Below, piece after piece: positions 9,271 to 17,862 of a stretch of DNA of 61,411 bases. The DNA lies in contig JAZRQA010000020.1 of NCBI GenBank assembly GCA_045649505.1, positions 1 to 61,411 of the forward strand. The letters are read 5' to 3'. Position 1 is the first letter of the stretch. Each line of letters begins with the position of its first letter. Origin of the DNA: SIG587 sp045649505 (GTDB lineage Bacteria; Bacillota; Clostridia; Oscillospirales; Acutalibacteraceae). A program made the translations under genes and the position numbers. The notes under the pieces are model-generated. The model did no database searches, had not been told where the DNA came from, and was given only the letters and a program-made list of their open reading frames with translations.

Positions 9271-9357
9271 ATTGTCCTACGTCGGTATTATCCGCATCAG
9301 GTTATAGGTCGAAGCAGAATGGCTTCCTCTCAGCCTGAGTCAATCAAGCTCCCTTTT
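9271..9357 (-). ncRNA. TPP (THI-box) riboswitch aptamer
   Basis: The minus strand carries the conserved THI elements in order: GGGAGC, CAGGCTGAGAGG, ACCTGATGCGGATAATACC and the closing GACGTAGGA segment. It lies between a strong promoter and an intrinsic terminator, ahead of thiT-thiN. Binding of thiamine diphosphate would repress thiamine uptake and kinase genes. Confidence 0.96.
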
Positions 9358-9367
9358 GTTGTGGTAC

Positions 9368-9396
9368 ATTTTATCACTTATTATACTGTTTGTCAA
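9368..9396 (-). promoter_or_regulatory. Promoter for the TPP riboswitch-thiT-thiN operon
   Basis: Minus strand TTGACA, 17-bp spacer, TAAAAT with a TGA extended -10. It starts just after the yfhO-type gene stops, with no terminator seen between, so readthrough from that gene is possible. Confidence 0.75.
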
Positions 9397-9399
9397 CAA

Positions 9400-12033
9400 T
9401 TATTTTTCTTCTTGGTCATCGAATGCATCAAGGTCAATTTCAAAACCGTCATCAAAACTGTTTTTAACCTCAATATTCGATATATCGGGAAGATCGTTTA
9501 AAATAGATTTGTTTTCTTCTTGGTCAACAATAAATTCCTCGAAGGAGGATTGCTGCGCATCAATTATCTCAGCGGCTTTCCACTTCATTATAAGCGCATC
9601 GCCTTCGGGATAGCTTTCTTCAGCGCTGAGGTCTGCCTGCCGTTTTTTAATAACCACATTTGCAGCAACGGTGTATAAAAGCACTACGGCAAGGGTTATT
9701 ATCGTTACATAAAAACCTGTTTTTAGTCCCGGTGTCATATATTCAAAGCGGATGCTGCTTGTACCCGCTGGAACAAGTACAGCCATAAAGCCCTTGTTGG
9801 CCTTCACAATTTTTGCAGCCTTGCCGTTAACGGTGGCTGACCAGCCGTCATCATAGGGAACCGAAAAGAACACAAGATTTTCGCTGTCACGTATAACGGT
9901 GGCAGAAAAGCCTGTGTTATCGTGGCTAAACTGAATTGCCGATGTAGCGGCAAGCTTCTCGCAGTCAAGAGCAGTTTGCTCATCACTCATAAACATTAAG
10001 GAGTAATCATCTTCGGGGTCATTATAAACGGAATTTATATTCTTTAAAATACCGCTGTATCTACGCGCATCCTCGTCACTTAGCATAATGGCCTTAAGCA
10101 TCATACGCACCTTATTGTTCTTGGTGTAGCCGGCGCAGTCATTTTCGGTCATATAGTACTCATACGAAAAGCCGTAAGGAATATAGTTGGTATTCTCATA
10201 AACATAGTAGTCACCCGTGGTTTGAACATACTCGTAACCCGGCATTTTAGTCGTGCTATCCTCATCTAAGAAGCTTTCACCGTTGGTGCGGTTAAGCAGA
10301 TATCTAACCGATAAAAGCGGTCTTAGTGCCGAATATTCGGTTTCAGGACGGCTCGCAACATCCCGGGTAATACCGATATACTCATAAAACTCCATTATTG
10401 ATGATGGAACTACCGAGTGGAAAGCATTTATTGTCGGCAGCCCTAAATACATTCCTGTATTATCAACGCCGTCATAAACATCCACTCTGTAATTGTCTGA
10501 ATTTTCGGGCAGAGCGACTGTGCCCTCGATAAGCTGAGGTATCATAACGTTTTTCACATTGTGAGAATGCATTTTGCCCATACCAACAAATATCGCAGAA
10601 TAGGCAATAGAGATAATGCAAATCAAAACAAGCGCTGTGCGGTAAAAAACTTTAAGTTTTCCACTTGAGCGAAGCTGCATAAGAAGTCGGGTGAGAAGTA
10701 ATGATATAATAGCGATTGCGCAGGTTATAAAGAACCGCCATACGTACATATTTGAGTTATCCTCGGAGTACAGACCGTAGGTTATGCTGCCCTCGCTGTC
10801 TTTTTGCGGGAAGAAACCAATAACAAGGGTAAAGGCAAGGGTGATAAAGCCCACCCAACGCCAAGCAGATTTCCAGTTGATATCAGCGTCCTCTATAGCC
10901 GTTGCCGTTGCAAGACACATAATTAAAATGGGCATATAAAACCAGCGGGCGTAATAGGAACTGTTAAAGGCATAGAACGAGCTGTTTAAAACAGGGAACA
11001 TAGACATAACAAAGCAGGTGCAGATAACACGTTTTATCCAATGACCCTTGCGCGCGGCACAGAAGGCAAATACACCCACCATACCAAACAGCACAAGCCA
11101 ACCGCCCAGAGAAGACCATTTGACATTAGCTCCCGGAAAGAAAACGGGACGCGCGGGCAGGTCGGGAGGGAAGAAAAAGCATTCAATTATATTAAGATAT
11201 ATCTGTTCCTTTCCGTACATAATGGCATTCCAGCCAAGACCTACATTTGAAACTCTTGTGTTTGAGAGTATGGCAAGTATAGCAGGCAATAGAATTACCG
11301 CCGCCATTAAAACGCCTGCAACCGCCTCAAATAAAATCCACGCAAAACGGGAAAATTTAACCTTGATACAACCCGAAAATATACGAATAAAGAAGTATAT
11401 AACGGTGAATACAACCATTCCGAAGAAGAAAAAGTAGTTTGTAATTGCGCACAGACATACCATAAAGGCGAAAAATCCTCGACGGTTTTCGGTTATAAGC
11501 AGTTCAAGGGATAAAAGCAACAACGGAAAAACGATTATTGCCTCGTGGAAATGGTTAAAGAAAATATTGTATACCGAAAAGCCGGAAAAGGCGTATAAAA
11601 GGCCCGCTATCTGTGCCGAAAACGGATTGCGAACAAACCGTCTTATAAAGCAGTAGGCGGTAAGTGCCGCGCAGGCAAATTTAAGAATAAGCAAGGGTCC
11701 CATCAGATATGGCACAAAATCCGTAGGGAAGGGCAGTGTCAGCCAAAAAAACGGACTGCCCAAAAGATAAAAACTGTACGAGCCAACAAAGTTGGCGCCA
11801 AGGTCGGTGTACCAGCTCCAGTAAAAATTACCCTCTTTTATGGCTTCATGGCAAAGCTTGTAGAAAGGTATTTGTTGCGCGTTAAAATCGCCGTAGAATA
11901 TAAAATACCCCTGATCCATTATAATATAGGGCACAAAAAAGGCGCAAGCAACACCCAAAGCAATTAAAAAAGTGCTAAGGTATTTCTCCTTGTATTTTCT
12001 GAGTAACAGTGTCCTGCTTTTAGAAAAAACCAT
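9400..12033 (-). CDS. YfhO-family large membrane protein
   Basis: An 877-residue protein. About 12-13 transmembrane helices lie in the first 490 residues, including the GDFNAQQIPFYKLCHEAIKEG loop region typical of YfhO. An extracellular region of roughly 270 residues follows, ending in FFSVPYDDGWSATVNGKA and VPAGTSSIRFEY, the family's C-terminal signature. Then come a last helix (about 770-795) and an unusually long acidic cytoplasmic tail of about 80 residues. In Listeria and Bacillus, YfhO proteins are tied to glycosylation of lipoteichoic acid; that role here is inferred from family only. No glycosyltransferase is adjacent. Confidence 0.85.
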   Translation of the reverse strand: MVFSKSRTLLLRKYKEKYLSTFLIALGVACAFFVPYIIMDQGYFIFYGDFNAQQIPFYKLCHEAIKEGNFYWSWYTDLGANFVGSYSFYLLGSPFFWLTLPFPTDFVPYLMGPLLILKFACAALTAYCFIRRFVRNPFSAQIAGLLYAFSGFSVYNIFFNHFHEAIIVFPLLLLSLELLITENRRGFFAFMVCLCAITNYFFFFGMVVFTVIYFFIRIFSGCIKVKFSRFAWILFEAVAGVLMAAVILLPAILAILSNTRVSNVGLGWNAIMYGKEQIYLNIIECFFFPPDLPARPVFFPGANVKWSSLGGWLVLFGMVGVFAFCAARKGHWIKRVICTCFVMSMFPVLNSSFYAFNSSYYARWFYMPILIMCLATATAIEDADINWKSAWRWVGFITLAFTLVIGFFPQKDSEGSITYGLYSEDNSNMYVWRFFITCAIAIISLLLTRLLMQLRSSGKLKVFYRTALVLICIISIAYSAIFVGMGKMHSHNVKNVMIPQLIEGTVALPENSDNYRVDVYDGVDNTGMYLGLPTINAFHSVVPSSIMEFYEYIGITRDVASRPETEYSALRPLLSVRYLLNRTNGESFLDEDSTTKMPGYEYVQTTGDYYVYENTNYIPYGFSYEYYMTENDCAGYTKNNKVRMMLKAIMLSDEDARRYSGILKNINSVYNDPEDDYSLMFMSDEQTALDCEKLAATSAIQFSHDNTGFSATVIRDSENLVFFSVPYDDGWSATVNGKAAKIVKANKGFMAVLVPAGTSSIRFEYMTPGLKTGFYVTIITLAVVLLYTVAANVVIKKRQADLSAEESYPEGDALIMKWKAAEIIDAQQSSFEEFIVDQEENKSILNDLPDISNIEVKNSFDDGFEIDLDAFDDQEEK

Positions 12034-12059
12034 AATATATACTCCAAAATAATATTATC

Positions 12060-12089
12060 TTGATTTATTATAACAGATAATGCTATAAT
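12060..12089 (+). promoter_or_regulatory. Promoter for the yfbR-like gene
   Basis: TTGATT, 18-bp spacer, TGC-TATAAT (extended -10). A minus-strand -10 for the YfhO gene (TATAAT at 12067-12072, weak -35) overlaps it. Confidence 0.65.
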
Positions 12090-12127
12090 ATTCTATAGAT
12101 AATTTGTAAAAAATTGAGGTTATTTAT

Positions 12128-12703
12128 ATGTCAAGTCATTTTTATGCAATGCTATCAAGAATGAAAAACATCTACCGCTGGGGGCTTATGCGAAATACCA
12201 AAACAGAAAATCTGAGCGAGCACAGCTTTGAAACTGCCTGTATTGCCCACGCCTTAGCTGTAATAGGCAAGGTGCGTCTTCGCAAGAATGTTGAACCTGA
12301 GAAGGTGGCGGTTGCTGCAATGTTTCACGATATTAGTGAGATAATAACAGGGGATATGCCTACTCCCGTTAAGTATGATAACCCCGAAATAAAGGCGGCA
12401 TACAAGAATATGGAATCAGCCGCACAGCAAAAGCTTATTTCTATGCTCCCCGATGATTTACAAGGCGAGATAGAAAATGCTTGTTGCGAAAAGGATGAGG
12501 AAATTCACAGCTATGTAAAGGCGGCAGATAAAATTTCAGCACTCATAAAATGCACCGAGGAGCTAAATATGGGCAACAGGGAATTTGCAGTTGCAAAGCA
12601 AACCCTTTTAAATGCCATAAGCCAAATGGGACTTAACGAGGCGGATATTTTCCTTGAGGAGTTTATGCCAAGCTTTGAGCTTTCAATTGATGAGCAACAT
12701 TAA
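12128..12703 (+). CDS. yfbR: HD-domain 5'-deoxynucleotidase, YfbR type
   Basis: A 191-residue protein that closely follows E. coli YfbR, with MSSHFYAMLSRMKNIYRW at the start and MPSFELSIDE at the end. The metal and phosphate residues are in place: H32 (LSEHS), H67-D68 (MFHDISE), the GDMPTPVKY segment, and D134 (KAADKISALIK). YfbR removes phosphate from deoxynucleoside 5'-monophosphates and helps balance dNMP pools. It has its own promoter and terminator. The ATG is preceded by TTGAGGT. Confidence 0.93.
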   Translation: MSSHFYAMLSRMKNIYRWGLMRNTKTENLSEHSFETACIAHALAVIGKVRLRKNVEPEKVAVAAMFHDISEIITGDMPTPVKYDNPEIKAAYKNMESAAQQKLISMLPDDLQGEIENACCEKDEEIHSYVKAADKISALIKCTEELNMGNREFAVAKQTLLNAISQMGLNEADIFLEEFMPSFELSIDEQH

Positions 12704-12738
12704 AAAAATCCTGTCCGTGACGGACAGGATTTTTATTT
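12702..12738. terminator. Bidirectional terminator between yfbR and rnfB
   Basis: ATCCTGTCCG-TGA-CGGACAGGAT with T5 on the right and an A7 run on the left, so it ends both the yfbR and the Rnf transcript. Confidence 0.9.
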
Positions 12739-13518
12739 TTAAGAAATACAATGATTGGGGCATGTGGCGGCGCACTTTCCGCAACCTGTGCAAAGGGCAG
12801 GGTCGATGTTTGCAAGATTATTTTCGATTTTAATGGCGTTTTCGGGACACTCTTTAGCGCATTTGGTACAACCGATACAAGCAGCCTTGCAAACCTTCAT
12901 AGCCATACCTCCCTTGTCCTTGTTGGAACAGTATACCATGGTTTTGTAATCGTATGGCACCATAGAAATAAGTCCTTTAGGACAAGCCTTTACGCATTTT
13001 TCACAGCCCTTGCAAAGATCTTTGTTAACGACGGCAACTCCGCTTGATACACAGATACCGTTTTCGTTACAGGCGGCGGCACAGTCACCAAAACCAAGAC
13101 AGCCGTATTTACAACCTAAAGGACCGTTATAAAGAAGATTTGCAGCGGCACAGGTCATAATTCCGTTGTAGTCATATTTAGTGCTGGTTTTGGTATTGCT
13201 TCCTCCGCAGGCTACAAAGGCGACCTTTTTCTCTAAAACAACTTCAACTCCGAGTATATCCGAAAGTGCAGCGGCGGCGCTCTCACCGCCTACGGGGCAT
13301 TTATTACACTCGGCTTCACCTGCGGCTATTGCGGCGGCGTAGCTGTCACAACCCGAGTATCCGCAGGCACCGCAGTTTGCACCCGGAAGTGCATTGCGTA
13401 CCGCTTCATACTTTTCGTCGGTAGGTACCGCCATAAGCTTAGAGGCGATTGAAAGACCCACGCCCGCAACAAGACCTATAGCACTTACGATTCCTATTGC
13501 AATTAAAACTTCAGTCAT
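12739..13518 (-). CDS. rnfB: Rnf complex iron-sulfur subunit RnfB
   Basis: A 259-residue protein with one N-terminal membrane helix, then a CGACGYSGCDSY...CNKCP cluster (about 45-75), and three further ferredoxin-type sites: CKGCEKCVKACP, CIGCTKCAKECP and CTGCGKCAATCP. RnfB is the entry point for electrons from reduced ferredoxin. It is the last gene of rnfCDGEAB and begins two bases after rnfA ends. AGGAGG lies upstream of the ATG. Confidence 0.96.
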   Translation of the reverse strand: MTEVLIAIGIVSAIGLVAGVGLSIASKLMAVPTDEKYEAVRNALPGANCGACGYSGCDSYAAAIAAGEAECNKCPVGGESAAAALSDILGVEVVLEKKVAFVACGGSNTKTSTKYDYNGIMTCAAANLLYNGPLGCKYGCLGFGDCAAACNENGICVSSGVAVVNKDLCKGCEKCVKACPKGLISMVPYDYKTMVYCSNKDKGGMAMKVCKAACIGCTKCAKECPENAIKIENNLANIDPALCTGCGKCAATCPNHCIS

Positions 13519-13520
13519 AA

Positions 13521-14096
13521 TTAACCTCCTATTCCGGCAAAGCCTAAGAATGAAAGGGAAACAATTGCTGCAGCAATAAGGGTAATAGGAAGCCCTTTAA
13601 GCCCTTCAGGAATGTCCGCCGATTCAAGTTTTTCTCTCACACCGGCAAAAAGCACCATAGCAAGCAGGAAACCAAGTCCTGCCGCAAGAGCATTTACAAG
13701 TGACTGCACAAAATTATAGCCCTTATCAAAGTTAAGTATTGTAATACCCAGCACCGCGCAGTTGGTGGTTATAAGAGGCAAATAAATGCCCAGTGCGCTA
13801 TAAAGCGGAGGCGAGAATTTTTTGATTGCAATCTCAAGCAGCTGAACAATTGCCGCAATAACAAGAATAAATACAATGGTCTGCAGATATTCAAATTTAG
13901 GTAAAAGAATATAGGCATAAATAGGCCATGTAACGGCAGTTGCAATTACCATAACCGCAGTAACGGCAATACCCATCGATGCGGCGGTAGGCACCTTTTT
14001 GGAAACGCCTAAAAACGGACAGATACCAAGGAACTTTGCAAGGACCATATTTTCGGTAAGCAGTCCCGCAAGAAGAATGGTAATAAAACTACTCAT
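13521..14096 (-). CDS. rnfA: Rnf complex membrane subunit RnfA
   Basis: A 191-residue protein with six membrane helices, the usual RnfA size. Both half-repeat signatures are seen: LTENMVLAKFLGICPFLG near the start and LPLITTNCAVLG in the middle. RnfA and RnfE form a pseudo-symmetric pair that holds a [2Fe-2S] cluster between Cys residues in the membrane and carries electrons across it. The start at 14096 is picked for AGGAGGGTG upstream; it overlaps the end of rnfE by eight bases. Confidence 0.96.
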   Translation of the reverse strand: MSSFITILLAGLLTENMVLAKFLGICPFLGVSKKVPTAASMGIAVTAVMVIATAVTWPIYAYILLPKFEYLQTIVFILVIAAIVQLLEIAIKKFSPPLYSALGIYLPLITTNCAVLGITILNFDKGYNFVQSLVNALAAGLGFLLAMVLFAGVREKLESADIPEGLKGLPITLIAAAIVSLSFLGFAGIGG

Positions 14097-14802
14097 TTTC
14101 GGCACCCTCCTTATCTGCGTTTTCGTTTTCAACACCGGCACAATTCATATTGCAGGAGTTTTTGCCGGGACAGCCCGCGCAACCAAGGCTTTTTACAGGC
14201 TTTTTGCCCGACATTTTGGCAAGTTTATTAGAAACGGCAACAAGCACGCCGAATACAAAGAAGCCTCCTGGTGGCAGAATAAGGACTATCATTGGGTCAA
14301 TAAAGTTGGCTGTTATAGGAAGGCCAAACACGGTGCCTGCGCCTATAAGCTCTCTTATTGCACCCATAATGGTAATAACCGCGGTAAAGCCTATTCCCAT
14401 TCCCAGACCATCTAAAATACTGGGGATAACGGGATTTTTACAGGCGAACATTTCGGCGCGGGCAAGAATTATACAGTTAACAACTATAAGGGGAAGATAA
14501 ATTCCAAGCGCCGCATCAATAGCGGGTAAAAACGCCTTAACAAGCATCTGTACCACCGTAACAAAGCCTGCAATAATTGTTATAAATGCAGGAATGCGCA
14601 CCTTGTCGGGGATAACGTTACGAAGCAAGGATATAACAAGATTGGAGCCTATAAGAACTACCGTTGCCGCAACTCCCATACCTATACCGTTTATGGCGGC
14701 GGTGGTAACTGCAAGGGTAGGACAGGTGCCAAGCACAAGCCTGAGTACAGGATTTTCCTTAATAAGACCGTTGGTTAAATATTTTAAATTTCCTTTACTC
14801 AC
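14089..14802 (-). CDS. rnfE: Rnf complex membrane subunit RnfE
   Basis: A 237-residue protein, homologous to RnfA, with six helices (NPVLRLVLGTCPTLAVTT and LPLIVVNCIILARAE). A Cys-rich C-terminal tail follows (CAGCPGKNSCNMNC, about 205-225), longer than in proteobacterial RnfE and seen in some clostridial forms. It starts with GTG, with AAGGAGG nine bases upstream, one base after the rnfG stop. It overlaps rnfA, so translation is coupled. Confidence 0.95.
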   Translation of the reverse strand: MSKGNLKYLTNGLIKENPVLRLVLGTCPTLAVTTAAINGIGMGVAATVVLIGSNLVISLLRNVIPDKVRIPAFITIIAGFVTVVQMLVKAFLPAIDAALGIYLPLIVVNCIILARAEMFACKNPVIPSILDGLGMGIGFTAVITIMGAIRELIGAGTVFGLPITANFIDPMIVLILPPGGFFVFGVLVAVSNKLAKMSGKKPVKSLGCAGCPGKNSCNMNCAGVENENADKEGAENE

Positions 14803-14803
14803 C

Positions 14804-15388
14804 CTATGCCACCTCCTTGCTTGCAGTATTTACAATGTTTTCATAAAGTTCAAGAGCCTTATTAACTGCCTTTGTGGTTGCCCTTGATGAAATGGTTGCG
14901 CCTGTTGAGGCATCTATCTGATTAAGGGAAGAATCGGCGTTGTTTTTCACAACCGAAATACCCTTAAAATGTCCTGTGTATCGGTCTAAAAAAGATTTCT
15001 TTGTAACATTTTGCCCTAGACCGGGAGTTTCATCATCCGCGGCTAAAACCGTTACGGCCTTAACCGACCCGTCAAGGTTTACTGCGGTCATAACCCTTAT
15101 TTCACCGCCGTAGCCCTTTTCACTTGTTATAAAAACATAACCGATTGTTTCGTTGTTTTTAACGGCGCAGTAAGAGGTTGAGTCTTCAATGACAGCGTAC
15201 TCATCGGCAGGAAGCAACAAATTCATTGCCTCATCCTGCGTTTTCTTTTCCAAAGCGGCAATCTGACCTGCGGTAAAGAAATTTGTAACGCCCAAAGCGG
15301 CGGTTATAACAAAGCATATAAGAAATAAAGTAACGGTTGGAATAAGAATTTCCTTATTCTTTGCTAAAAACTCTTTTAATTTAGCCAT
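14804..15388 (-). CDS. rnfG: Rnf complex FMN-binding subunit RnfG
   Basis: A 194-residue protein with one N-terminal anchor helix (about 15-35) and an extracellular FMN-binding domain. The flavinylation site is DASTGATISS near residue 165, where the Thr takes FMN from an ApbE-type transferase; that transferase is not in this window. The start at 15388 is chosen because GGGAGGG precedes it and it overlaps the rnfD stop by eight bases, fitting the compact operon. A further in-frame codon at 15409 would lie deeper in rnfD. Confidence 0.95.
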   Translation of the reverse strand: MAKLKEFLAKNKEILIPTVTLFLICFVITAALGVTNFFTAGQIAALEKKTQDEAMNLLLPADEYAVIEDSTSYCAVKNNETIGYVFITSEKGYGGEIRVMTAVNLDGSVKAVTVLAADDETPGLGQNVTKKSFLDRYTGHFKGISVVKNNADSSLNQIDASTGATISSRATTKAVNKALELYENIVNTASKEVA

Positions 15389-16301
15389 TTTTCTTGCCCT
15401 CCCATCCAAAGGGTTTTAACCTTGTGAGTTTGTTTATATGGGGGACGAGGATGTTCATAAGTAAAATCGAATAGGAAACACCTTCAGGCAGAGATGCAAA
15501 TTCACGGATAACGACGGTAATTATACCGCAACCTATACCGAAAATAACCTTGCCCCATTTTGTGGGAGGAGAGGTAACATAGTCGGTAGCCATAAATATT
15601 GCACCAAGCAGCAATCCGCCGCTGAATATGGCGGTTAAGGGGTTACCGCCTAAAACAAGAGTGAACACACCTACCGTGCCAATAAAGCAAAGCGGAATAA
15701 TGGGAGAAATAACCCTTCTTATAAGGAGATAAGTGAAACCTATAAGCAGCATTATCGCCGAGGTCTCACCGATACATCCGCCGCGGGTACCTAAAATAAG
15801 CTCTTTGAAAGAGTATGTACCCGCCTCGGTGGCTAAGGGAGTAGCCTCGGTTACGGCATTTGTAAAGGGCTCGGCAAATTTCGTCATTGCAGCGGGAAAT
15901 GAAACCATAAGGGTTATTCTTGCGGTAATTGCAGGGTTAGCAAAGTTGCAGCCGAGACCGCCAAACATTTCCTTAACAACAATAATAGCAACACCACTGC
16001 CGATAATACCCATCCAAACGGGGAGTGCCGGCGGAAGGTTAAGGGCTAAAAGTAAACCCGTAACAACTGCGCTTAAATCACCTATTGTATGAGACTTTTT
16101 GGTTATCAGACACCATACATATTCACTCAGTACTGCAGATAATATGCACACAGCAATAAGTAAAGCTGCTTTAAGGCCAAACATAACAACACCGAAGGCG
16201 GTTGCAGGAACAAGTGCAATAATAACATCTGCCATAATGCCCTTTGTGGTTATCTCGCTTCTTATATGAGGGGAGGAGGATACTCTTAGCAGTTTATTCA
16301 T
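15381..16301 (-). CDS. rnfD: Rnf complex membrane subunit RnfD
   Basis: A 306-residue membrane protein of nine or ten helices. The covalent-flavin segment is GGCIGETSAIMLLIG around residue 178. Other family marks are the N-terminal SSSPHIRSEITT and FMATDYVTSPPTKWG. With RnfC and RnfG it couples electron flow to Na+ or H+ export. Its ATG overlaps the rnfC stop (ATGA). AGGAGG precedes the start. Confidence 0.96.
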   Translation of the reverse strand: MNKLLRVSSSPHIRSEITTKGIMADVIIALVPATAFGVVMFGLKAALLIAVCILSAVLSEYVWCLITKKSHTIGDLSAVVTGLLLALNLPPALPVWMGIIGSGVAIIVVKEMFGGLGCNFANPAITARITLMVSFPAAMTKFAEPFTNAVTEATPLATEAGTYSFKELILGTRGGCIGETSAIMLLIGFTYLLIRRVISPIIPLCFIGTVGVFTLVLGGNPLTAIFSGGLLLGAIFMATDYVTSPPTKWGKVIFGIGCGIITVVIREFASLPEGVSYSILLMNILVPHINKLTRLKPFGWEGKKNG

Positions 16302-17638
16302 TTTGCATTCCTCCTCATCTCATTTTTAGCATATCTCATAGCCTGCACAAGATCACGCTTTGCGGGACAGGTGAAGGCACAACAGCCACATTCCATACAG
16401 TAGTTAACATTCATCTTCTCAAAGCTTTGCGCTGTGCCTGTTTTTCTTGCAATGGCGGTGTCGACCATGGCAGGAGTAAGATTCATAGGACAGGCAGCGG
16501 CGCATCTGCCACACTTGATACAGGCGGTCTGTGGCGGTTTTTTATCTTCCGTAATGCAAAGTATCGCATTATTAGGCTTTGCTACAACAGCGTCGGTTGA
16601 AACAATGGTATTACCCATCATAGGTCCGCCCATTATAATCTTATCGGGCTGTGTGCAAAAGCCTCCGCAAAAGTCAATTACATCCTGTACGGCAGTTCCT
16701 AAGGGAACAATAACATTCTGGGGTTTGTTAACGGCATTGCCGTCAACAGTAAGGCGTTTTGAAACCAACGGCATACCCGTCTTTATATACTTTGAAAGTG
16801 CTGAAACACTTGTAATATTCATAACAATGCATCCAACATCGCTGGGCAACTTACCAAGGGGCAGCTTGCGCTTTGTTGCACTGTATATAAGCACCTTTTC
16901 AGCACCCTGTGGATAACGGGATTTAAGCTTCATAACCTGTACCTCGTTATCGGGGTCCTGCTCACTTGTAGCTATTTCGTAAAGCTTTTTAATAGCTGCA
17001 GGCTTGTTATCCTCAACGCAGATTATAACACGCTTAAGTCCTAAAATACGCTTTATAAGGAACACACCGTCAAATATATCATCACTATGCTCAATACATT
17101 CGCGGTAGTCAGCGGTGATATACGGCTCACACTCAGCGCCGTTGATGATAAGCGTATCAAGTTCAACACCCTCGCGTTTTCTGAGTTTAACATGGGCAGG
17201 GAAACCTGCGCCGCCAAGACCTACAAGTCCGCATTCTCTTGCGGCGTTAACAAGGTCCTCCTCTGTATTCACATTAACGGGCGCAATATTCGGGTCAACG
17301 GTCATCTCACCATCGGACTCGATTTCCACCATCTCTACAGGAATTCCGTTTTTAGGTGTTACCTGTGCAATCTTTTTAACTGTTCCCGAAACGCTTGAAT
17401 GAACAGGCGCACATACAAGTTTATCACTGTCACCGATTTTTGTGCCTACATAAACCTTATCCCCAACCTTAACGGTTGCTTCACAGGGCACTCCTATGTG
17501 CTGCTGCAAGGGAATAGAAACGGTTGCAGGAGCAGGCATTATAACCGATTTGCACTCGGCAGTGTTTTTAAAGTGGGGTAGTCTAGTACCGCCGAGGGGA
17601 CGCCCGACGCTACGCAGAATTCGCTCTTTCTTTTCCAC
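16298..17638 (-). CDS. rnfC: Rnf complex NADH-binding subunit RnfC
   Basis: A peripheral subunit of 446 residues. It has an N-terminal barrel, the flavin/NADH Rossmann-type domain (VGLGGAGFPAHVKL, GAECEPYITADYR, about 110-150), an SLBB domain, and two C-terminal [4Fe-4S] sites (CIKCGRCAAACP and CMECGCCAFTCP). It passes electrons to NAD+. First gene of the operon. Start choice: GGAGG lies one base before the ATG at 17644, which is too close, but seven bases before the GTG at 17638, so GTG is preferred. The coding frame extends upstream to 17728, but the promoter at 17669-17697 rules that out. Confidence 0.95.
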   Translation of the reverse strand: MEKKERILRSVGRPLGGTRLPHFKNTAECKSVIMPAPATVSIPLQQHIGVPCEATVKVGDKVYVGTKIGDSDKLVCAPVHSSVSGTVKKIAQVTPKNGIPVEMVEIESDGEMTVDPNIAPVNVNTEEDLVNAARECGLVGLGGAGFPAHVKLRKREGVELDTLIINGAECEPYITADYRECIEHSDDIFDGVFLIKRILGLKRVIICVEDNKPAAIKKLYEIATSEQDPDNEVQVMKLKSRYPQGAEKVLIYSATKRKLPLGKLPSDVGCIVMNITSVSALSKYIKTGMPLVSKRLTVDGNAVNKPQNVIVPLGTAVQDVIDFCGGFCTQPDKIIMGGPMMGNTIVSTDAVVAKPNNAILCITEDKKPPQTACIKCGRCAAACPMNLTPAMVDTAIARKTGTAQSFEKMNVNYCMECGCCAFTCPAKRDLVQAMRYAKNEMRRNAK

Positions 17639-17668
17639 ATTCATACCTCCTATCAGCATACATAATGT

Positions 17669-17697
17669 ATTATACAATATATAGTGTAATTTTGCAA
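17669..17697 (-). promoter_or_regulatory. Promoter of the rnfCDGEAB operon
   Basis: Minus strand TTGCAA, 17-bp spacer, TATAAT. The short leader leads into the rnfC ribosome site. Confidence 0.72.
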
Positions 17698-17792
17698 GGA
17701 ATGATATAAATTTAACAGGATATGACACTTTTTTTCTACGACTTTACATTTTTGCCTTTGAAAAATATTAAAAAATAAGGATTAGTTTACTG

Positions 17793-17821
17793 TTGACAAA
17801 ACTTAACAATTTAGGTACAAT
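17793..17821 (+). promoter_or_regulatory. Promoter of the glycyl-tRNA synthetase gene
   Basis: TTGACA, 17-bp spacer, TACAAT. The leader is only about 35 bases, leaving no space for a T-box. Confidence 0.8.
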
Positions 17822-17862
17822 ATTATATTGTATATGATAATTGCTTTTAAGGGGCGATACAA

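Noticed and set aside
17700..17862. A T-box riboswitch before the glycyl-tRNA synthetase gene
   Set aside because: The strong promoter at 17793-17821 leaves only about 35 bases of leader, with no T-box sequence or terminator.
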